This document shows, in pieces, positions 24,474 through 33,029 of a stretch of DNA of 64,000 nucleotides (positions are counted from its first letter, which is position 1; every line of letters begins with the position of its first letter). The notes below the pieces were generated by a model, which did no database searches, had not been told where the DNA came from, and saw only the letters and a list, made by a program, of their open reading frames with translations. A program made the translations under genes and the position numbers. This DNA comes from Gammaproteobacteria bacterium (GTDB lineage Bacteria; Pseudomonadota; Gammaproteobacteria; Competibacterales; Competibacteraceae): positions 1 to 64,000 of the forward strand of contig JACKNF010000008.1 in NCBI GenBank assembly GCA_024234995.1, written 5' to 3'.

Positions 24474-24498
24474 CCTCTCTCCCGCTGAGGGAGAGGGG
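24474..24498. repeat. REP-like hairpin between sdhB and sdhE
   Basis: A 10-bp stem CCTCTCTCCC/GGGAGAGGGG with loop GCTGA, preceded by CCCTTACCCCTAA. This composition is typical of small palindromic extragenic repeats scattered in Proteobacteria. It may reduce read-through into sdhE or stabilise the sdhCDAB message. Confidence 0.6.
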
Positions 24499-24517
24499 AG
24501 CATGTGACAATGAGGAG

Positions 24518-24793
24518 ATGGCGGCCGTGGATGAGCTGATCGGCAAGTTGCGCTGGCGCTGCCGGCGCGGGATGAAGGAATTAGACCTGCTGACGTTGGG
24601 TTATCTGGAGCAGCACTATCCGAATGCGCCCGTAGTCGAACAACAGGCGTTTGCCGGGCTGCTGGAGCTTCAGGATCCACAGTTGATGAGCTATATGGTT
24701 GGACGGGATGTTCCTGCCGAGGCGGCGGCGGCTCGGGTCGTCGGCATCATGCGAGCGCTTCTTTCGCCGACCCCAGTGGCTGGCGCCGATTAA
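24518..24793 (+). CDS. sdhE: FAD assembly factor SdhE
   Basis: A 91-residue YgfY/SDHAF2-family protein with the signature RRGMKELD near residue 17, which contacts the flavoprotein. The protein helps attach FAD to SdhA and to fumarate reductase. Its place directly after sdhB fits that role. An earlier name for the family was antitoxin CptB, with YgfX as the proposed partner; the following gene encodes YgfX and overlaps its end in another frame. Confidence 0.93.
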   Translation: MAAVDELIGKLRWRCRRGMKELDLLTLGYLEQHYPNAPVVEQQAFAGLLELQDPQLMSYMVGRDVPAEAAAARVVGIMRALLSPTPVAGAD

Positions 24794-25223
24794 GATTACC
24801 CTTGAGCTGCGTCCTTCGCGGCTTCTGCTGCTTGGCGGCGGCGTTGGCCATCTTCTGGCCTCCGCCGCCGTTATTGTTTCCAGTATCCCCGGATGGGTCA
24901 AAGCGGGATTCATTGCGGGAATCGCTCTCTCGTTGATCGAGCTGGCTTATCGCTATGGCGATCGGTATGGAAGCGGGTTTATTGCCCGGGTTGCACTGCT
25001 GGATAAAAGCTGGCAATTGGAAACCGGGGATGGTCATCGGTATCGTGGCCAACTGACCAGTGGCTATGCGCATCTTTTCATTGTTATCCTGAATTTTCGG
25101 CTGGAGAACGGTAAGCGCCAGTTGCTGACTTTGTTGCCGGACTGCACGGATGCGGATGGATTGCGGCGAATACGCGTTTGGTTACGCACCCAGCTGGATA
25201 AAGATGAACCGGATCTGTCTTAA
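24708..25223 (+). CDS. ygfX: YgfX-family membrane protein
   Basis: A protein of up to about 171 residues with two close membrane helices (LLLLGGGVGHLLASAAVIVSS and the WVKAGFIAGIALSLIELAY stretch) and a C-terminal cytoplasmic beta domain (W-x-L-ETGDG-x-x-x-x-G-QLT...). This is the YgfX (CptA) pattern. YgfX has been reported in E. coli to affect the cytoskeletal proteins MreB and FtsZ and to pair with SdhE. The start is uncertain: ATG 24708 or TTG 24699 overlap sdhE by about 86-95 bases, while the first helix begins at LELRPSR, so a later non-ATG start is possible. Confidence 0.8.
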   Translation: MFLPRRRRLGSSASCERFFRRPQWLAPIKITLELRPSRLLLLGGGVGHLLASAAVIVSSIPGWVKAGFIAGIALSLIELAYRYGDRYGSGFIARVALLDKSWQLETGDGHRYRGQLTSGYAHLFIVILNFRLENGKRQLLTLLPDCTDADGLRRIRVWLRTQLDKDEPDLS

Positions 25224-25300
25224 TTCACAGATGGCAATCCTGTCCGTGTTGCGGAAATGTCACCTGCCGGGTCAAATCTCCCTATTGCTTACACGGTTGT

Positions 25301-25319
25301 CCTTCTTTGCAAAAGAAGG
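25301..25319. repeat. Hairpin after ygfX (REP-like or terminator)
   Basis: CCTTCTTT/AAAGAAGG with a three-base loop, followed by GGTTAGAGGGAATTTT. The T run is short, so termination would be weak. The sequence resembles common extragenic palindromes that accompany AG-rich strings. Confidence 0.5.
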
Positions 25320-25384
25320 GTTAGAGGGAATTTTGCCGCTGGGCGCAACGACAATCCGTTGGTCGGCGCTATAGTTTATGAATC

Positions 25385-25903
25385 ATGTTGAATGTTATGA
25401 ATCATGCTGAACGTTACTGGATTCTTCCAACTCTGTTAGTTGTCCTGAGTATCGGGCCATTGTATGGCTGGCTGGCGGCTCTTTACGCTCCACCTGCCGC
25501 TGGATTAACAGCACCAGCGCAGACCCAGATGGAAGCGGATCTGGATGCCGGACCTTCCTCTTTTCCCCAGCGGCGCGAAGATGCTGAATTGTTTGATCGC
25601 GCGTTAGTTGCGGGTCTATTGCAATCCGATGGGAAGGGACGAATTGTAGTAGCGCCGGCTGATCTGCCATTACGCTGGATTTATGCGCGTGGTCATCCAG
25701 ATTTTCTCACCCCGCGAGGCGATGAACCGGACTGGCTGAGCGGTCCCTGGAATGACGAGATTCGCCGCTTGCATCAAGCATTGCATTTCAGCGCCTCTGG
25801 CCGTTACGTGCGCCAGCAGATTGAAGCGTTCAATGCCCGGCGTCCTGGGTTTGCCCGCATCCAGTGGCGGGATGGGCATCTGGTTTGGCGTGATCGGTCT
25901 TAA
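25385..25903 (+). CDS. Uncharacterised membrane-anchored protein before the SEDS gene
   Basis: A 172-residue protein with one N-terminal membrane helix (about residues 10-35, WILPTLLVVLSIGPLYGWLA) and a predicted periplasmic domain with RREDAELFDRALVAGLL, a basic strand and a helix ending IEAFNARRPGFARIQW. I do not recognise a family. ATG at 25397 is an equally good start. It precedes a SEDS protein by 28 bases and an FHA-like protein follows, so the three are likely one operon. A role in envelope growth with the SEDS partner is an inference from position only. Confidence 0.6.
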   Translation: MLNVMNHAERYWILPTLLVVLSIGPLYGWLAALYAPPAAGLTAPAQTQMEADLDAGPSSFPQRREDAELFDRALVAGLLQSDGKGRIVVAPADLPLRWIYARGHPDFLTPRGDEPDWLSGPWNDEIRRLHQALHFSASGRYVRQQIEAFNARRPGFARIQWRDGHLVWRDRS

Positions 25904-25931
25904 ATGGCGGTGAGGAGTCAAATGAGATCTG

Positions 25932-28277
25932 ATGATGCGGTGGTCCACATTCAGTAGCCGATGGGGAGTCTTATTGGTCTGGTTGCTACCGGTGATAGGT
26001 GTTGCATGGACAGTGGCGCGTGCACCGTGCTGGTTGGAACCCCATAGCCTGACAGTGATGCTAAATCCTGGTCAGGAGGTCGTGTTGGGCCGCAAGGCGC
26101 TAGCGGCGCCGCAAGCCGATAGCAATCATGTGCAGATACGCCGTGATGTAAATGGAAATTGGTGGCTGGTTAATCTCGCCGTCAATAAGCAAGTGTTGTG
26201 GGAGCCAGCGAAGGAGTGGGCGGACCAGTCAGCCCGGACATGGCGGCTGGTGCTTGGCGCCGCATTTGCCGTAGGCACCCAATCTTTCGAAGTGCTGGAT
26301 TTAGGAACAAGGCGGCTGACACTGCGGGATCGCCACCAGCGTTGGGAATATGATGGTCTCCGCCTGTATCGGAATGGACACTCACTGCCTGAGTGTTATG
26401 AAAACTGGCGAACCGGACTGCGTGAGCGGCTGAGTCATCTGCCTGGGTTGCATAATCTATTTCAGCGGCCATTGCGGCTCGGCGGGGGGGTGTATTGTGC
26501 TGATCGATTGGGTTTGCCAGGGGTGCCGGTGGACACAGCCATACTGGTGCCTGTTGAGTCAGGTTTTGTACTGCAGCCCGGATGGGCAGGACGATTGGAT
26601 GGAGCACCCGTCGTTGTAGCGGCAGGCACAGCGAACGCTGAGTCATTATGGCGGCGTTCCATTCCTCTGGTAGTCGATGACCGATTGATTATCGGCCGCA
26701 CGCAATATCAGGTAATGCGCACTGCACCGGTATTGGAATTGGCCGTATTAGCGCGCGCCTGGCGCAGGCTAGCGGCTTCACCTCCACCGGATATTCCTTC
26801 AATAATAACGATTCAATGGCAACCAGAAACCTGGTGGCGGCCACCCGGCCCAGATCATTGGTATTGGCCCGCTCGTCTTGGTTTGGCTGCATTGGTTTTG
26901 GGATGGGTGATTTTGCATTCAGTGCCGGGGAGGCGGTTAAGCCGGCGGACCCGCTGGCGAGTGCTGGGATCATTGGCGCTGGCCGGAACCTGTTTCGGAT
27001 TGCATCTCAGCAGTCTGGCGGCACCGGTTCTATGGTCTTATCTGCTCGCTTGGCCGGTCTTGGGAATATGGTTGATGACAGTTCGCTCGTGGTGGAGCAT
27101 TGGGCTACTGACGATGTTGACCTTGTTATTGGGTATTGGGTGGTTAACGTTGTTGCAGTTGGGGGTGGGAGCGGATGAATCCGGTTGGCCGCGCTACGGT
27201 AGTAGTGGCGCAGCATTGGCAGGAGCGTTCGGGTGGTTGGTTTGGGCTGGATGGGATTCCGGATATTGGCAACGATGGTTTGGAGGGTTGGATGCACGGT
27301 CGATCCGGTGGGGGCAGCGGTTACTGGCCGGTGGCGCACTGACGCTGTTGACGTTGCAAGTGATGCTCGGTGACGAAGGTGGATGGGCCGGGTTTCAGCC
27401 TTTTGAGCTGGTTAAACTGGCGCTGACGGCCGCAGTGGCCTATATGCTGATAAGATGGTTACGCCCAGCAGGCAGAAAAGAGGGTTCCAGCAACCGGTTA
27501 CCTGGGTGGCGCACGTTAAGCCCAGCCGCGTTGTTATTGGCGATGAGCGGTTTCGCCGTGGTGTTTCTGCACGACTTTTCGCCGCTGGCGCTGCTGGCTA
27601 TTTGGGCGCTGGTGCTGGCCTGGGCGTGGGCACAGGTTCATGCGCAATCACGCTGGCGATGGCGGGGCCGGTTTTTAGTGGTGTTTCTAGTGATGTCGGC
27701 TGCCGGAGGATTGGCATGGCTGCATGAGCATCCGGAGGATTTCCCATTGGATATGCAGATTGATCGCATTCGGGTATGGGTTGCGCCGGAGCAGTATCCC
27801 CATGCCGGTTATCAATTACGGCGGGCCTTGGAAGCGATTCGGGCCGGTGGCTGGCGGGGAACCATTTGGGATGATCCGGTCAATGGCCGGGTCATGACCA
27901 TCCCTGCTGTGGAGAACGATTTTACACTCACCTTTTTTCTGAACCGCTATGGGGGGCTGGCAGGGCTGGCGTTGGCAGCGATTCAGGCCATATTCATCAG
28001 TTTTCTTCTGATAATTGCCGGTCGCGCTTTCTGCCGGACGGGATCGGAGGATGAGCGGATAGCCGGAGGATTCGTCTATTTTACCCTGTATGGCGGCGCA
28101 GCCCTGCTTGGCGCGCATTTTCTGGTTTCATGGGGTACCAATCTGGGGTTTTTGCCGGTCATGGGCCAGCCGATGTCGTTATTGTCATCAGCCGGTAGCC
28201 ATCAGACACTGCTGGTGTTGCCCATTGTGGCACTGGCAGTCGTAGTCGAGGAAAGTAACAGTGACAACCCGCCCTGA
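25932..28277 (+). CDS. SEDS-family (FtsW/RodA-like) protein with N-terminal FHA-like extension
   Basis: A 781-residue protein. The first helix (WGVLLVWLLPVIGVAWTV) is followed by about 270 soluble residues containing FHA-like strands: VVLGRKALAAPQADSNHVQI, then W-x-LVNLAVN, and later LIIGRTQYQVM. From about residue 300 there are ten or so membrane helices with SEDS features: GFQPFELVKLAL, FLHDFSPLALLAIWALVLAW, YQLRRALEAIRAGGWRG, and near the end NLGFLPVMGQPMSLLSSAGS. The Asp of VENDFTLTFFLNRYG (residue 663) aligns with the catalytic Asp of RodA/FtsW, but the usual E-E-L-G following it is L-N-R-Y-G. SEDS proteins polymerise lipid II glycans. No class B penicillin-binding partner is adjacent. 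The long soluble extension is unusual. Confidence 0.75.
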   Translation: MMRWSTFSSRWGVLLVWLLPVIGVAWTVARAPCWLEPHSLTVMLNPGQEVVLGRKALAAPQADSNHVQIRRDVNGNWWLVNLAVNKQVLWEPAKEWADQSARTWRLVLGAAFAVGTQSFEVLDLGTRRLTLRDRHQRWEYDGLRLYRNGHSLPECYENWRTGLRERLSHLPGLHNLFQRPLRLGGGVYCADRLGLPGVPVDTAILVPVESGFVLQPGWAGRLDGAPVVVAAGTANAESLWRRSIPLVVDDRLIIGRTQYQVMRTAPVLELAVLARAWRRLAASPPPDIPSIITIQWQPETWWRPPGPDHWYWPARLGLAALVLGWVILHSVPGRRLSRRTRWRVLGSLALAGTCFGLHLSSLAAPVLWSYLLAWPVLGIWLMTVRSWWSIGLLTMLTLLLGIGWLTLLQLGVGADESGWPRYGSSGAALAGAFGWLVWAGWDSGYWQRWFGGLDARSIRWGQRLLAGGALTLLTLQVMLGDEGGWAGFQPFELVKLALTAAVAYMLIRWLRPAGRKEGSSNRLPGWRTLSPAALLLAMSGFAVVFLHDFSPLALLAIWALVLAWAWAQVHAQSRWRWRGRFLVVFLVMSAAGGLAWLHEHPEDFPLDMQIDRIRVWVAPEQYPHAGYQLRRALEAIRAGGWRGTIWDDPVNGRVMTIPAVENDFTLTFFLNRYGGLAGLALAAIQAIFISFLLIIAGRAFCRTGSEDERIAGGFVYFTLYGGAALLGAHFLVSWGTNLGFLPVMGQPMSLLSSAGSHQTLLVLPIVALAVVVEESNSDNPP

Positions 28278-30042
28278 TGCACTCGTGGCATCCGATTATG
28301 TGGTTTGCGCGACCTTGCGCAAGATTCCAGACGTCTTCAACGCCGAAATGCTTTGGGAACGGGTTCGAGGCGGTCAGGAAGGCGTGTGCCTGATGGAAGC
28401 GCTGAAACGTTATCCGCGTACTCCCCGCACCCGGCAGCGTAAGGAAACCCGCTACAGTCAGGTCATTATCCGTATTCCAGAGCGGGATTACGTCCGCGAT
28501 GACCGGCTGGAGGATAGCTTTGGGCGGTGTGCGCTACTGCGGGAGCTGCAACGTCTGCATGAACAAGAGCTGAGCCGTTATCTGACCGAACACAAGGTTA
28601 TTCGTTACCGGGTGGAGCCGGATACGGGTCTAAGGCCCGGTGAGGTGCAGTTTCTATTTGGCCGGGCGATCTACATTCCAGCCGATGATGAGACCCCCTT
28701 GTTTCGAATTCAAGCGGCAACCGATGGGCAGAGCGAATGGCGGGAATTAGGATTGATCTATCCTGGCCAGCGGCTGACCCTGTTAAACGGCGACCGGCGA
28801 GCCAGTAGCGTTACTGTGATGGGTTGGCCATTTATCAGCGGTGAATCCGTGCTGTTGATGTTGCGGCCAGGACCGCCGGTAGCGGTGGATGTAGTAGCGG
28901 AACCGCCTGCTTGTCTGACGGTGATTGCGGACGGTAACGGCCGATTTCTGGCGCGCGACCGCCGGGGTCGTGGGTTACGGCTGTGGATCGCAGCATTGAC
29001 GGTAGTCAAGGAGTCATTTGTTTCACGGGAGCCGGTCATCCATCAGGCGCCGCCGCCCTCACAATCCGATGAGGTGATTGCCGCTCCTGAGAAAGAAGCG
29101 CCTAAAGCGGTTCTGAAATCTGTAGGATCAGTCAGTTTATCCGATGAGGATTATCCCCAGATTGACCCGTGGGGGCGCCGCGAACCGGTTTTCGGCATAC
29201 CGGCCTCTTTCGAAGAACCTGTCATTTCTCCATCGCCGGTCAATGAGTCTTCTTCTGTGGAGGAAGATCCGGATAGGGAGGATGAACCTGAAACTCCTCT
29301 GGAACTTCCCACTCCGTCACCCTTGCTTCCGCTCCCTGCGCCAGGAGGAGACCAGCAGACCTGGATTCCTCGAAGACCGGCTGCTTACTTGCAAGTGACT
29401 GGGGTAGCTTTGCAACGGTTGTCGACCTATGCGTCTGCCGGAATTAGCGACTGGCGGCTGAGCTTTAACCGGGCGGGAAGTTTGGTGCTGGACAATCATC
29501 CCGATGCGGCTGCTTGGCTGCGCATTGATAGCGCCGACCAGGTTTTTGGTGAAGCCGCAGGGCTGTCTACACCGCTGGATTTGCCAGGTGTATGGCAACC
29601 TTTTCCTGAGCTGGAGCTGGAACTGTATGGTGTTCCGGCGCCGATGGCTGCGCATTATCTGGGCTGGCTGAAACTATCAGTGCCATTGATGCTGCCCGTG
29701 CCGCGAGAACGGGCCGTCAGCTTTGGGCGTGGCTCGGAGGCGGATATTGCCCCGCGATTGTTGGCCGATCCGCGTTCGTTGCGCTGGGATGGCAGCCCGG
29801 CCAAGACCGCCGGTATCAGTGCTGAATATCTGGGCTTGTCGCGCTGCCACCTGCGTTTGCAGGTGCGCCGTGACGACTGGTGGGCGCAATTGGAAAGCCA
29901 GAATATGCCAGTTTACCGGCTGACACCGTCGGGTGATCTCCTCGATGTCCTGACACCGGGGGTGAATACTGCGACTGAAGCCAAACCGGGCGAGCTTCTG
30001 GTTGCGGGGGGGTATGTGCTGACGCTAGGAGCGGTCAAGTAA
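28261..30042 (+). CDS. FHA-domain-like protein paired with the SEDS protein
   Basis: A 593-residue, apparently cytoplasmic protein. The N-terminal 140 residues (QVIIRIPERDYVRDDRLEDSF, then HKVIRYRVEPDTGLRPGEVQF) resemble the region before the FHA domain of actinobacterial FhaA. Residues about 270-380 are a Pro/Glu/Ser-rich linker. The last 110 residues look like a forkhead-associated domain, with FGRGSEADI and the phosphothreonine-binding SRCH motif in GLSRCHLRLQV. FHA domains bind phospho-Thr peptides. The GTG start overlaps the SEDS gene end by 17 bases, so the two are coupled. I suggest it senses a Ser/Thr kinase signal and acts on the SEDS protein; no kinase gene is adjacent. Confidence 0.65.
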   Translation: MTTRPDALVASDYVVCATLRKIPDVFNAEMLWERVRGGQEGVCLMEALKRYPRTPRTRQRKETRYSQVIIRIPERDYVRDDRLEDSFGRCALLRELQRLHEQELSRYLTEHKVIRYRVEPDTGLRPGEVQFLFGRAIYIPADDETPLFRIQAATDGQSEWRELGLIYPGQRLTLLNGDRRASSVTVMGWPFISGESVLLMLRPGPPVAVDVVAEPPACLTVIADGNGRFLARDRRGRGLRLWIAALTVVKESFVSREPVIHQAPPPSQSDEVIAAPEKEAPKAVLKSVGSVSLSDEDYPQIDPWGRREPVFGIPASFEEPVISPSPVNESSSVEEDPDREDEPETPLELPTPSPLLPLPAPGGDQQTWIPRRPAAYLQVTGVALQRLSTYASAGISDWRLSFNRAGSLVLDNHPDAAAWLRIDSADQVFGEAAGLSTPLDLPGVWQPFPELELELYGVPAPMAAHYLGWLKLSVPLMLPVPRERAVSFGRGSEADIAPRLLADPRSLRWDGSPAKTAGISAEYLGLSRCHLRLQVRRDDWWAQLESQNMPVYRLTPSGDLLDVLTPGVNTATEAKPGELLVAGGYVLTLGAVK

Positions 30043-30062
30043 GCAAGGTCAAATCTATCCCG

Positions 30063-30584
30063 CTAATGCCGGGAATCGGGTGGCATTAACGGGAATTTGC
30101 GGAATCCAGTTAACCCCTCTCCATCTGATTCTGAACGATCTGTGTCCCCCATGATCTCTTCGGCTAACCGGGCAAAATCAGCCGGCTCGTCGGATAGCAG
30201 ATTCTCGTACAAAGCCGGATCCCAGCATTCAACCCGATTGGCATAGGCCAGCAGGATCACAGCATCTTGAATACCGGCATAGTTCAGTAACCGCCGTGGC
30301 AACAGTAACCGGCCATTGCCGTCGAGTTCGAGTTCGGTAGCACCCCGGTGAAAATAGCGGACAAATTCACGATTGTTCTTGACGAACAAGTTCAGCCGGT
30401 TAAGTTCAGCGGTGATTTTCTGCCACTCAGTGAACGGATAAAGCACCAGGTGCTGCTCAAATCCACGATTGATGACGAAACGTTCGCCTGCTTCTGGGGG
30501 AAGCTGTTTTCTCAGCCCCGCTGGCAGGGCGATTCGAGCCTTGGCATCGAGCCGGCATTCGAATTCACCGAGAAAGCTCGTCAT
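30063..30584 (-). CDS. mraZ: MraZ transcription regulator, away from a dcw cluster
   Basis: A 173-residue MraZ with two SpoVT/AbrB-like swapped beta domains: FLGEFECRLDAKARIALPAGLR at the start and LELDGNGRLLLPRRLLNYAG in the second half. MraZ normally heads the division and cell-wall (dcw) cluster and represses it. Here it is alone: downstream comes an intergenic gap and the FHA-like gene on the other strand, upstream is the divergent rnhA. The C-terminal 30 residues (DRSESDGEGLTGFRKF...) are longer than usual. No typical MraZ-box repeat (TGGGN direct repeats) was seen upstream. Confidence 0.92.
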   Translation of the reverse strand: MTSFLGEFECRLDAKARIALPAGLRKQLPPEAGERFVINRGFEQHLVLYPFTEWQKITAELNRLNLFVKNNREFVRYFHRGATELELDGNGRLLLPRRLLNYAGIQDAVILLAYANRVECWDPALYENLLSDEPADFARLAEEIMGDTDRSESDGEGLTGFRKFPLMPPDSRH

Positions 30585-30684
30585 AGCACTTGGGATTGCC
30601 GGTTTGGAAGCGTATGAAGTTCATGATTTACTGATTTTAGATGATTTCCGGAAAGACCATGAGTTTCTAAGGAGAGTAAGAAAA

Positions 30685-31158
30685 TTGAACAATACGGCCG
30701 CAGATTTTTCCGAGGGGTGGGTCACATTGTTCACCGATGGCGCCTGCTCTGGCAATCCCGGGCCTGGTGGCTGGGGAGCGCTGTTGTGCTATAAAAAGCG
30801 TGAGCGGGAATTGTCCGGCGGCGAACCGGACACCACCAACAACCGCATGGAGCTGCTAGCGGTTATTCATGGCCTGGAAGCGCTGAAACGCCCGGTCCGG
30901 GTGCGGATCTGCACCGACAGCCAGTATGTGATGAAAGGTATCACCGAATGGCTGAGCGTCTGGAAGCGGCGCGGCTGGAAAACCGCCGGCCGCCAGCCGG
31001 TCAAGAACGTCGATCTCTGGCAACGCCTGGAAGCGGCGCTGGCCCCGCACCAAATCGAATGGGAATGGGTGCGGGGCCATAGCGGTCATCCCGAAAATGA
31101 GCGCGTCGATGCGCTGGCGCGCGCAGCGATTTCCCACGCACAACCCACCACTCTCTGA
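30685..31158 (+). CDS. rnhA: Ribonuclease HI
   Basis: A 157-residue RNase HI that cuts RNA in RNA-DNA hybrids. The catalytic residues are in LFTDGACSGNPGPGGWG (Asp), NNRMELLAV (Glu), ICTDSQYV (Asp) and RVDALARAA (Asp); the basic handle KRRGWKTAGRQPVKN is present. A TTG start at 30685 is chosen because AAGGAGAG lies 8-15 bases upstream and the sequence before it does not match the family. It is divergent from mraZ and followed by dnaQ 13 bases on, a common pairing. Confidence 0.94.
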   Translation: MNNTAADFSEGWVTLFTDGACSGNPGPGGWGALLCYKKRERELSGGEPDTTNNRMELLAVIHGLEALKRPVRVRICTDSQYVMKGITEWLSVWKRRGWKTAGRQPVKNVDLWQRLEAALAPHQIEWEWVRGHSGHPENERVDALARAAISHAQPTTL

Positions 31159-31171
31159 GCGGCTCGCCTCA

Positions 31172-31897
31172 ATGCAAACCCGGCAAATTATCCTCGACAC
31201 CGAAACCACTGGTCTTGACCCCACGCAAGGACACCGGGTCATTGAAATTGGCTGCCTTGAACTGTTGAACCGGCGGCATACTGACCAACAGTTTCACGTC
31301 TATCTCCAACCGGACCGGGCCATCGACCCGGAAGCAATCAAAGTCCACGGTATTACTAACGAATTCCTTGCTAACCAGCCACGCTTTGCTGACATCGCCG
31401 ATAAGTTCCTGGATTTCGTGCGAGGCGCGGAATTGATTATTCATAACGCTGCTTTTGACGTGAATTTTCTCAACCATGAATTGCGGCGTTGCGGGCGCGG
31501 GCAGATTCTGATCGAGCAAATCTGCACGATTGAAGACACCCTGTTGCTGGCCCGGCAGCGCCATCCCGGCCAGCGCAATAATCTGGATGCGCTGTGCAAA
31601 CGCTACAATGTTGACAACGCACAACGCACCCTGCATGGCGCCTTGCTGGACGCAGAGATTCTGGCGGATGTCTATTTAGCGATGACTCGCCGGCAGGATT
31701 CGCTGTTTATTCAGGAGCGTGCGGTCTCGGTGCAGCGCAGCGAAGGGAGCCGGCGGGCGGCGCGGCCTCAGAATCGATCGCCGCTGCCCGTGCTCTGTGC
31801 CAATGCTGAAGAACAGGTAGAACATGCCCGTTATCTGGAGATGCTTGACAAGAGTAGCGGTGGACTGTGTGTCTGGCGGCAGCTGGAGGGAGTCTGA
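31172..31897 (+). CDS. dnaQ: DNA polymerase III epsilon subunit
   Basis: The 241-residue proofreading 3'-5' exonuclease of the replicase. DEDDh motifs are LDTETTG, HNAAFDVNFLN and HGALLDAEILADVY. The C-terminal tail, rich in Arg and Ala followed by YLEMLDKSSGG, binds the alpha subunit. It follows rnhA closely in the same direction, a conserved order in Gammaproteobacteria. The ATG lies after AGCGGC without a strong ribosome site, so some coupling to rnhA translation is likely. Confidence 0.96.
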   Translation: MQTRQIILDTETTGLDPTQGHRVIEIGCLELLNRRHTDQQFHVYLQPDRAIDPEAIKVHGITNEFLANQPRFADIADKFLDFVRGAELIIHNAAFDVNFLNHELRRCGRGQILIEQICTIEDTLLLARQRHPGQRNNLDALCKRYNVDNAQRTLHGALLDAEILADVYLAMTRRQDSLFIQERAVSVQRSEGSRRAARPQNRSPLPVLCANAEEQVEHARYLEMLDKSSGGLCVWRQLEGV

Positions 31898-31971
31898 AAG
31901 CCCTCACCGCTCACTTTCTTTCTCATAGTAGATTGGAGTGAACGCAGTAAAGCCCAATATCTTGGGCCATT

Positions 31972-31999
31972 GTTGGGCAACGCTGCGCTTTTGCCCAAC
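31972..31999. repeat. Palindromic extragenic repeat (GTTGGGCAA type)
   Basis: The arms GTTGGGCAA and TTGCCCAAC (9 bp) enclose CGCTGCGCTT, followed by CTGCGTTACCC. This short palindrome is very common between genes in several Gammaproteobacteria. It sits between convergent genes, where it could act as a bidirectional transcription stop. Confidence 0.65.
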
Positions 32000-32021
32000 C
32001 TGCGTTACCCCGAAGGAAGAG

Positions 32022-33029
32022 TTAGACCCGGTAATATTCCCGATACCAGGCCACAAAGCGCGCCACGCCTTCTTCAATGGAGGTATCGGGCCGGTAACCG
32101 GCATCTTCGACGAGAGCCTCGACATCGGCGTAGGTATCCGGTACATCACCTAACTGCATTGGTAGCAGGTTCTTACTGGCTTTGCGGCCCAGGCATTCTT
32201 CCAGTACCTCGATATAGCGCATCAATTCAATGGGCCGGTTACTGCCGATGTTATACAACCGGTAGGGCGCTAGGCTGGTGGCAGGATCGGGTGTATCGCT
32301 GGACCACGCTGAATTTGGCGCTGCTATCCGGTCCAGTACCCGGATCACCCCTTCGACGATATCATCGATATACGTGAAATCCCGCCGGTGATGGCCGTAG
32401 TTGAAGACGTCAATCGGTTCGCCGGCCAAGATGTTACGAGTAAACAGAAACAATGCCATGTCCGGCCGGCCCCAGGGACCATAAACTGTGAAAAATCGTA
32501 GACCCGTGGTCGGTAGCCCGTACAAATGGCTGTAGGTGTGAGCCATCAACTCATTTGCTTTCTTGGTTGCAGCGTACAAGCTCAGTGGATGATCGACGTT
32601 ATCATGTACCGAGAATGGCATCCGGGTGTTGGCGCCATAAACGGAACTGGTCGAAGCATAGACTAGATGCTCGACATCGTGATGGCGGCAGGCTTCAAGA
32701 ATATTAACAAAACCGACTAGGTTGGAATCGACGTAGGCATGCGGGTTCTGGATTGAATAGCGTACTCCGGCTTGCGCTGCCAGATTCACCACCCGTTGAG
32801 GGCGATGCTTGGCAAAAGTATCCATCAGCGTCGCCCGGTCTTCCAGGCTGGCCCGTATCTCGGTGAAACTGGGGTAGGCATGCAAGCGAGCCAGCCGTGC
32901 CTGCTTCAGGTTCACATCGTAGTAATCGTTCAGATTATCGAAACCGACCACTTCATCGCCGTGTTCCAGCAATCGCCGTGAAAGCGTCGAGCCGATAAAG
33001 CCAGCGCTGCCGGTGACCAAGATTTTCAT
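32022..33029 (-). CDS. UDP-glucuronate 4-epimerase-like NAD-dependent epimerase
   Basis: A 335-residue extended short-chain dehydrogenase. GSAGFIGSTLSRRL is the NAD-binding loop, and the catalytic residues are Ser in YASTSSVYG and Tyr-Lys in YAATKKANE. The residues after HRRDFTYIDDIVEGV and the LGDVPDTYADVEAL end resemble GalE-like UDP-glucuronate 4-epimerases, which convert UDP-glucuronate to UDP-galacturonate. It overlaps the nucleotide sugar dehydrogenase gene by four bases, so the two should act in sequence. Position before the EpsB-type transferase fits exopolysaccharide precursor supply. Confidence 0.9.
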   Translation of the reverse strand: MKILVTGSAGFIGSTLSRRLLEHGDEVVGFDNLNDYYDVNLKQARLARLHAYPSFTEIRASLEDRATLMDTFAKHRPQRVVNLAAQAGVRYSIQNPHAYVDSNLVGFVNILEACRHHDVEHLVYASTSSVYGANTRMPFSVHDNVDHPLSLYAATKKANELMAHTYSHLYGLPTTGLRFFTVYGPWGRPDMALFLFTRNILAGEPIDVFNYGHHRRDFTYIDDIVEGVIRVLDRIAAPNSAWSSDTPDPATSLAPYRLYNIGSNRPIELMRYIEVLEECLGRKASKNLLPMQLGDVPDTYADVEALVEDAGYRPDTSIEEGVARFVAWYREYYRV

